From Candidatus Fermentibacterales bacterium (GTDB taxonomy: Bacteria; Fermentibacterota; Fermentibacteria; Fermentibacterales; JAFGKQ01), in NCBI GenBank assembly GCA_016928495.1, contig JAFGKQ010000122.1, positions 1 to 9,224 of the forward strand: a stretch of 9,224 bases of DNA. The letters are read 5' to 3'. Each line of letters begins with the position of its first letter. Position 1 is the first letter of the stretch. A program made the translations under genes and the position numbers. This document shows, piece by piece, positions 5,968 to 9,224 of this stretch. The notes beneath the pieces are model-generated. The model did no database searches. It saw only the letters and a list, made by a program, of their open reading frames with translations, and was not told the origin of the DNA.

Positions 5968-6084
5968 ACTGGAGCCGGACGGTCCTCGCGTAGCCGGCCA
6001 CACGGACCGGGACCCCGGGCACCACTGGCCATCCGTCCCCAGATGCGACATAATTGCTGGCCGAGGTACGTGCATTTACACCCG
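5968..6084. repeat. Flanking repeat, copy D
   Basis: Related to copy C across most of its length (GACGGTCCTCGCGTAGCCGG block, then the CCATCCGTCCCC to ACATAATTGC block), with a small gap between the blocks. It begins where the inverted-end element stops and runs to about 20 bp before the ATG of the next gene, so it supplies that gene's likely promoter. Confidence 0.45.
6026..6054 (+). promoter_or_regulatory. Possible promoter of the secreted-protein gene at 6104
   Basis: TGGCCA (6026-6031), a 17-bp spacer, then CATAAT (6049-6054). The -10 is a 5/6 match to consensus and the -35 is poor. Transcription would start near 6061 and give a leader of about 43 nt. The same layout (TGGCAC, 17 bp, CATAAT) in copy C lends some support. 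Confidence 0.4.
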
Positions 6085-6090
6085 AACTGC

Positions 6091-6097
6091 AGAGGAG
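6091..6097 (+). promoter_or_regulatory. Ribosome binding site of the gene at 6104
   Basis: AGAGGAG is 6 nt before the ATG. It is a strong site at normal spacing and confirms the start. Confidence 0.7.
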
Positions 6098-6103
6098 TAG
6101 AAG

Positions 6104-6826
6104 ATGAAGATCGCCTTTCTGTCCCTGGTGCTTGCATTCGGCCTGTGCTTCGCGCAGGATCCGGAGATAATCACCATCGAGTACGACATCTACAGCGGCT
6201 ACGGCGACGCGCCCCTCACGGCCATAGCCAACCTCTGGCCCGCCTGCACGGTCGAGGGCTACAACGGCAACCCCGCCGGCTGGGTGAACGACATCGACGA
6301 GAACACGGACATAGCCATCGGCGACATGCACAACTACGGCCTGACCGATGTCAGCGCCTATCAGAAGCTGACCGACTGGTACAACAACCCGGCTCTCGGA
6401 CCCATGTTCTACGCCTGCTGGATGATGCAGTACAGCTATGACGACGCTCTCACCGCCGCCATGGGGATTTCCGCCGTGAGCGCGATCGGCATGCCGCCCG
6501 CACCCCATTACCTCTGGGAGGTTGCGCATCCCATCGCCGACGGCATCACGGACTGGTCATACGCTGACCCGGGCTACGGCACCGGTGGCAACAGGCTGAC
6601 CGTCAGCGATGCCGTCCCCGTGACCGGCTGGACCGCCAGCTCGAGCCCCGGGCAGGCTGCTCTCTGCGTGGCCAACGACGGCGAGAGCATCATCTCCGGC
6701 TATTTCGCTTCCCTCAACCCCACCCAGGCTGTCGATCTCTGGGAGAACATCCTGACCTTCATGTGGGGCGAGGAGGGCCTTACGCCCTCTACCTGGGGCA
6801 ACATCAAGGCCGAGTTCGGCATCTAG
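6104..6826 (+). CDS. Secreted protein of unknown function
   Basis: A 240-residue protein with a clear signal peptide: MK, hydrophobic IAFLSLVLAFGLCFA, cleavage likely after Ala17 (CFA/QD). The mature protein is rich in Trp, Tyr, Asn and Asp, with few basic residues, as in many extracellular proteins. I recognise no named family. The layout has some likeness to the glutamine-amidotransferase-like fold: an early strand, a helix ending LTAIANLWPACTVEGYNG, a DIAIGDMHNYG strand (71-81), later HPIADGIT (141-148), then AALCVANDGESIISGYF and a final helix (AVDLWENILTFMW). No catalytic Cys-His pair is evident, so this is weak inference. It has a strong RBS, a possible promoter within a repeat, and its own terminator, so it is probably monocistronic. 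Confidence 0.85.
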   Translation: MKIAFLSLVLAFGLCFAQDPEIITIEYDIYSGYGDAPLTAIANLWPACTVEGYNGNPAGWVNDIDENTDIAIGDMHNYGLTDVSAYQKLTDWYNNPALGPMFYACWMMQYSYDDALTAAMGISAVSAIGMPPAPHYLWEVAHPIADGITDWSYADPGYGTGGNRLTVSDAVPVTGWTASSSPGQAALCVANDGESIISGYFASLNPTQAVDLWENILTFMWGEEGLTPSTWGNIKAEFGI

Positions 6827-6848
6827 GGACGCTTCTAGCTCGCGAGTC

Positions 6849-6872
6849 GGGGGGAGGCTTCGGCCTCCCCCC
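6849..6872 (+). terminator. Intrinsic terminator after the secreted-protein gene
   Basis: A perfect 10-bp stem, GGGGGGAGGC (6849-6858) with GCCTCCCCCC (6863-6872), is closed by a TTCG tetraloop flanked by C and G, the extra-stable cUUCGg form. A T-rich run (TTCTCATT) follows. It lies 22 bp after the TAG. Confidence 0.8.
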
Positions 6873-6946
6873 TTCTCATTGGACCTCCGGATGTCTCTTG
6901 ACGTTCCGGGTAGACGCGCCCGAAGCGGTTGGAGGAGAGACGACAG

Positions 6947-7717
6947 ATGACTCCCGGTCTGGCTCTTGCCGTTGTCCTGAGCTCTTCCCTGCCACTCCCC
7001 TGCCGAGCGGAGCCTCCGCCGACGGACCCCGCGCTGGATGCGGCACGCCTGGTCACCGACTCACTGGTGGAAGCAACAACGGGCAGGTATGGCGTAAGAG
7101 GGCTGGACATGGTCCATGGGAGCTCGTTCGTGCTGAGCGAGGGGGGCTTCTTCGACTGCGGGCACTTCCCCCTCCTCCCGGTGGCCTGCGCGGTCAGCTG
7201 CCGGACCGCCCCCCCGTTCTCGATGCTCCGCTTTCCCCCCGACAGCCTGGTCCTGAAGGCCTGGCAGGGGGACAGCTCGGCCTGCGAGGCCCTCATGCTC
7301 ATGATGGGCAAGGACACGGTGCGCGGATGGCTGCATCGGGAAGCCCTCCTGGCAACGAGCCTCTCGGAGGACACCGGATCGGGCCTGCCCTACGTGTCGG
7401 CGGTCTGGGACTGCGCCATGATGTTGCGAAGCATGGGCCGGGACCTTCCGGCCAGTGGCGTCCCCTTTCCGGGCGCACCGGGGCTGGAGCAGTTCGTGCG
7501 GGATCAGGCTCCGCCCGCTCGGTCGTTCCTGGGCTGCATGAGCCGCTTGCCGGGAGGATGCAGGGCAGCTCTGGCGGTCGAGCTGCCGGAAGGTCGGCAT
7601 CTCGGGCTGGCCGTTCTCGTGGATTCGATGGAGTCGGACAGCCTGGTAACGGAGAGGCTGGGCCTGCTCCTCGGGAGCATCACAGCGGAAGCCTCCCGAG
7701 CGGACCGGATGCCCTAG
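6947..7717 (+). CDS. Exported protein resembling a catalytically degenerate class A beta-lactamase-fold protein
   Basis: A 256-residue protein starting at ATG 6947, preceded by GGAGGAG (6931-6937) at 9 nt; the longer frame from a TTG at 6929 would bury this site. The signal peptide is MTPGLALAVVLSSSLPLPCRA, cleaved near 21. The order of elements recalls the class A beta-lactamase/serine hydrolase fold: an early strand pair (YGVRGLDMVHGSSFVLSEGG, 48-67), FPLLPVACAV (74-83) where the catalytic SxxK helix would lie, QGDSSACEALMLMMG (107-121) at the SDN position, PYVSAVWDCAMMLRSM (148-163), and AALAVELPEGRHLGLAVLVDS (208-228) as the last strands. If so, Ser and Lys of SxxK are replaced by Pro and Cys, and no KTG is visible, which predicts no hydrolase activity. 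The family call is inference from layout. It shares a CTAG stop with the convergent gene. Confidence 0.75.
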   Translation: MTPGLALAVVLSSSLPLPCRAEPPPTDPALDAARLVTDSLVEATTGRYGVRGLDMVHGSSFVLSEGGFFDCGHFPLLPVACAVSCRTAPPFSMLRFPPDSLVLKAWQGDSSACEALMLMMGKDTVRGWLHREALLATSLSEDTGSGLPYVSAVWDCAMMLRSMGRDLPASGVPFPGAPGLEQFVRDQAPPARSFLGCMSRLPGGCRAALAVELPEGRHLGLAVLVDSMESDSLVTERLGLLLGSITAEASRADRMP

Positions 7718-8133
7718 AACTCGAAGACCTCGGAGCCTCCCGCCGGGTTCTTCGCCGACCAGACCCTTGCCGTGCCCCCCCTCAACCTGAAGACGGCGAA
7801 GGCCCCCCATCCGTGCTTCTCAGCGACGGGTTTCAGGAAGGTGAACCTGGTGTTCACGATCTGCTTCTTGATCTCCTCGTCCTCCAGGTGCTCCATCCTG
7901 CCGCGCAGTCTCAGCTGCGTGCCGTTCTCCATGTCGACGTAGCACAGCTCGACCGAAGGGTCCGCCAGCAGCTGCCTGCAGACGTCCTTTACGCAACCGG
8001 TCAGGAAGGTCAGCCCGTTCTCGTCGACCAGGGGGGTGTCCATGCCACGAACCCTGGGCTCTCCCTTCTCTACCGTGCCCATGAACGACGTCGGGCTCTT
8101 CCTCACGAAATCCAGCATCTCCTGTCTGGTCAC
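7714..8133 (-). CDS. Pyridoxamine 5'-phosphate oxidase-family flavoprotein
   Basis: A 139-residue protein of the split-barrel flavin-binding fold. It shows MLDFVRKSPTSFMGTVEKGEPRVRGM (6-31, first helix and strands), LTFLTGCVKDVCRQLLADPSVELCYVD (41-67, with the Lys/Thr flavin-phosphate region and the V-LCYVD strand), LRLRGRMEHLEDEEIKKQI (74-92) and the closing strand AFAVFRLRGGTARVW (111-125). Members bind FMN, F420 or heme; small ones like this have unknown substrates and are not the vitamin B6 enzyme PdxH. I chose GTG 8133 because AAGGAG lies 5 nt upstream and the domain begins at once; the longer frame from ATG 8202 has no ribosome binding site and adds sequence unlike the family. It is convergent with, and overlaps by 4 bp, the 6947 gene, and is divergent from the gene at 8278. 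Confidence 0.88.
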   Translation of the reverse strand: MTRQEMLDFVRKSPTSFMGTVEKGEPRVRGMDTPLVDENGLTFLTGCVKDVCRQLLADPSVELCYVDMENGTQLRLRGRMEHLEDEEIKKQIVNTRFTFLKPVAEKHGWGAFAVFRLRGGTARVWSAKNPAGGSEVFEF

Positions 8134-8138
8134 CGGGT

Positions 8139-8144
8139 CTCCTT
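8139..8144 (-). promoter_or_regulatory. Shine-Dalgarno that fixes the GTG start of the flavoprotein gene
   Basis: Minus-strand AAGGAG ends 5 nt before the GTG at 8133. A further AGGAGG lies about 20 nt upstream. Neither would serve the ATG at 8202. Confidence 0.6.
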
Positions 8145-8277
8145 CCTCTCTTACCTCCTGCGAGCGCGCCACCGGGGCGGCGATCTTCCCGGGGAATCCC
8201 ATGCTTACGCCGGGTGAGCCTTGCCTTATCTTATGCGATGAGGGCAGGGCGTCTACCCTGGTCGGAGAGGGGACATC

Positions 8278-9099
8278 TTGAGAGCTTGTCTGGCCTTATC
8301 GCTTGTCAGCCTTGTGATCTGCTCGGTTGCGGGTGCCGAGTACCTGGTGGAGGGCACGGCTGCGCGTCTCCAGCTCCTGATGGAGACCGGGCCCCCCATG
8401 GAGGTGGTCAGGTTCATCCTCGAGCAGCCGGAGCAGGACAGGATCTCCCTGTTCCACCTCGCGCGCGAGGTCTTCACGTTCGGCAACTGGGAGGGCAAGG
8501 AGCTCGACGACCTGATCGTGATCGTGGACGCCGGGATCGAGGAGGCCATGAGGCAGGCCAGGAAGGCCCCTCGCGAGCCCGAGGTCGTCATGGCCCTCGT
8601 GGACGAGGCCAACGTGATGTCCTTCAACCTGTCCGCCGATCTTGCGGAGTGCTGGCCGGGGGACACGCTGGTGCGCTACGAGCGCCACTTCGAGAGGGGG
8701 CTCTCGGCAGCCCTTCAGTGCGTGGAGTGGCGGATCGAGATGGACAAGGACGAGTACTCCCTGTTCATGGCCTACTGGGCGGCGGGCATGCACCAGCTCT
8801 CGCTGGAGCGCTACGAGCAGGCCCTCTACACTCTCAACCAGTCGCTCAATCACGCCCAGCAGCACACCATTGACTCCGGCCTTCCGCTCGGAGTGGCCCC
8901 CCAGGCGGGCTTCGACCTGCTTCTGGCGCACGGGTACCTGGGCATAGCCCTCATCATGTGCGGGGAGACCTCGGAGCAGTACGACCGGGCCATCGAGGCC
9001 TTCAGGGACGGCACCGAGGAGACGCCCGAGTGGGCGGAGGACTACCGCTTCGGAATGGCACAGCTGGAGAAGGCCAGAGCGGTCATCTCGGGGGAGTAG
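8278..9099 (+). CDS. Exported helical repeat (TPR-like) protein
   Basis: A 273-residue protein with a TTG start at 8278, preceded by GGAGAGGGG about 6-7 nt upstream; the signal peptide MRACLALSLVSLVICSVAGA/EY begins exactly there, which supports the rare start codon. The mature protein is almost all alpha-helical. The second half has TPR-like helix pairs: LFMAYWAAGMHQLSLERYEQALYTLNQSL (about 162-190), then LAHGYLGIALIMCGETSEQYDRAIEAFRDGTEETP (about 221-255) and a last helix, FGMAQLEKARAVI. The first half (VVRFILEQPEQDRISLFHLAREVF, VMALVDEANVMSFNLSADLAECWPGD) matches no family I can name. It probably serves protein-protein contacts in the periplasm. It is followed after 5 bp by the next gene and shares its operon. 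Confidence 0.82.
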   Translation: MRACLALSLVSLVICSVAGAEYLVEGTAARLQLLMETGPPMEVVRFILEQPEQDRISLFHLAREVFTFGNWEGKELDDLIVIVDAGIEEAMRQARKAPREPEVVMALVDEANVMSFNLSADLAECWPGDTLVRYERHFERGLSAALQCVEWRIEMDKDEYSLFMAYWAAGMHQLSLERYEQALYTLNQSLNHAQQHTIDSGLPLGVAPQAGFDLLLAHGYLGIALIMCGETSEQYDRAIEAFRDGTEETPEWAEDYRFGMAQLEKARAVISGE

Positions 9100-9104
9100 C
9101 CGGA

Positions 9105-9224
9105 ATGAAGCCAAGAGCGCTTGCAGTTCTCGTGACGCTGCTGTCCCTCGGTGTGGCAGTCGGTCTCTGGCTGCGGGACACCCGTGGAGAGCTGGAGATC
9201 TCGCCGGCCCGGAGCATCGTCACC
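9105..9224 (+). CDS. Start of a membrane-anchored or secreted protein (3' truncated by window)
   Basis: ATG 9105 opens a frame that runs to the window end (40 codons). MKPRALAVLVTLLSLGVAVGLWL is a signal peptide or N-terminal membrane anchor, followed by RDTRGELEISPARSIVT. A GGGGGAG run overlapping the previous stop region lies about 8 nt upstream, and the gap to the preceding gene is 5 bp, so the two are co-transcribed. Too little is present to name a family. Confidence 0.7.
   Translation, partial: MKPRALAVLVTLLSLGVAVGLWLRDTRGELEISPARSIVT

Larger units (their letters stand above)
5585..6103. other. Non-coding island between divergent genes
   Basis: About 520 bp with no credible gene: open frames here have arginine/proline-rich, low-complexity translations typical of out-of-frame GC-rich DNA. 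It contains, in order, a segment at about 5702-5818 (copy C), the inverted-end element at 5829-5967, and a segment at about 5968-6084 (copy D) related to copy C. Its right edge is the promoter and leader region of the gene at 6104; its left edge is the Shine-Dalgarno of the DUF1566 gene. Minus-strand frames of C and D give similar peptides (AANYVPSVDG and ASNYVASGDG), so decayed coding sequence is an alternative reading. Confidence 0.6.

Noticed and set aside
5791-6441. + strand frame running through the non-coding island into the secreted-protein gene
   Set aside because: The Arg/Ser/Pro-rich translation has no family features, and it continues out of frame into a gene with a clear signal peptide.
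6898-6920. Promoter for the 6947 gene from TTGACG at 6898-6903
   Set aside because: No acceptable -10 box lies 15-19 bp downstream.
6763-8217. Long + strand open frame of 484 codons
   Set aside because: It overlaps a terminator hairpin, the beta-lactamase-like gene in another frame and the flavoprotein gene on the other strand, and has a low-complexity Gly/Arg/Pro translation.

Overview
The window is a GC-rich stretch of bacterial DNA (GC well above 60% by eye) carrying eleven protein-coding genes or gene remnants and one sizeable non-coding island. Many of the products are small exported proteins. One has a C-terminal FlgD-Ig/type IX-like sorting tail behind DUF1566 repeats. That combination, with SD-led genes and mostly TAG stops, suggests an uncultivated lineage of the FCB group or a similar candidate phylum; this is an inference and no single gene fixes the taxonomy.

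Left part (1-1467, + strand): the end of an RsiV/DUF3298-like protein that enters from outside the window, a TfoX N-terminal-domain protein starting one base after its stop, and a nitroreductase. Middle left (1637-3863, - strand): a two-gene cassette with an XRE regulator and a large conserved cytosolic protein of unknown function, translationally coupled behind a good sigma70 promoter with an operator-like inverted repeat over its -10 box, followed by a Cys-rich lipoprotein.

Middle (4063-5584, - strand): a two-repeat DUF1566 exported protein with a sorting tail, broken by an in-frame TAG and a one-base frameshift. It is probably a pseudogene. Between it and the next + strand gene lies about 520 bp of non-coding DNA (5585-6103). 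This island holds a ~139-bp element with inverted-repeat ends, flanked by two related segments that share a promoter-like core. The ~140-bp element has a second full-length diverged copy at 3921-4060 and a probable shortened copy at 1465-1552.

Right part: a secreted orphan protein with a perfect UUCG-loop terminator, an exported protein that looks like a catalytically dead class A beta-lactamase-fold protein, a convergent pyridoxamine-phosphate-oxidase-like flavoprotein sharing a CTAG stop with it, and a + strand pair made of an exported helical (TPR-like) protein and a membrane or secreted protein cut by the window end.

No tRNA, rRNA, CRISPR array, transposase or phage gene was seen. The points most worth following up are the repeat family, the XRE plus unknown-protein cassette, the doubly broken DUF1566 gene and the beta-lactamase-like pseudoenzyme.
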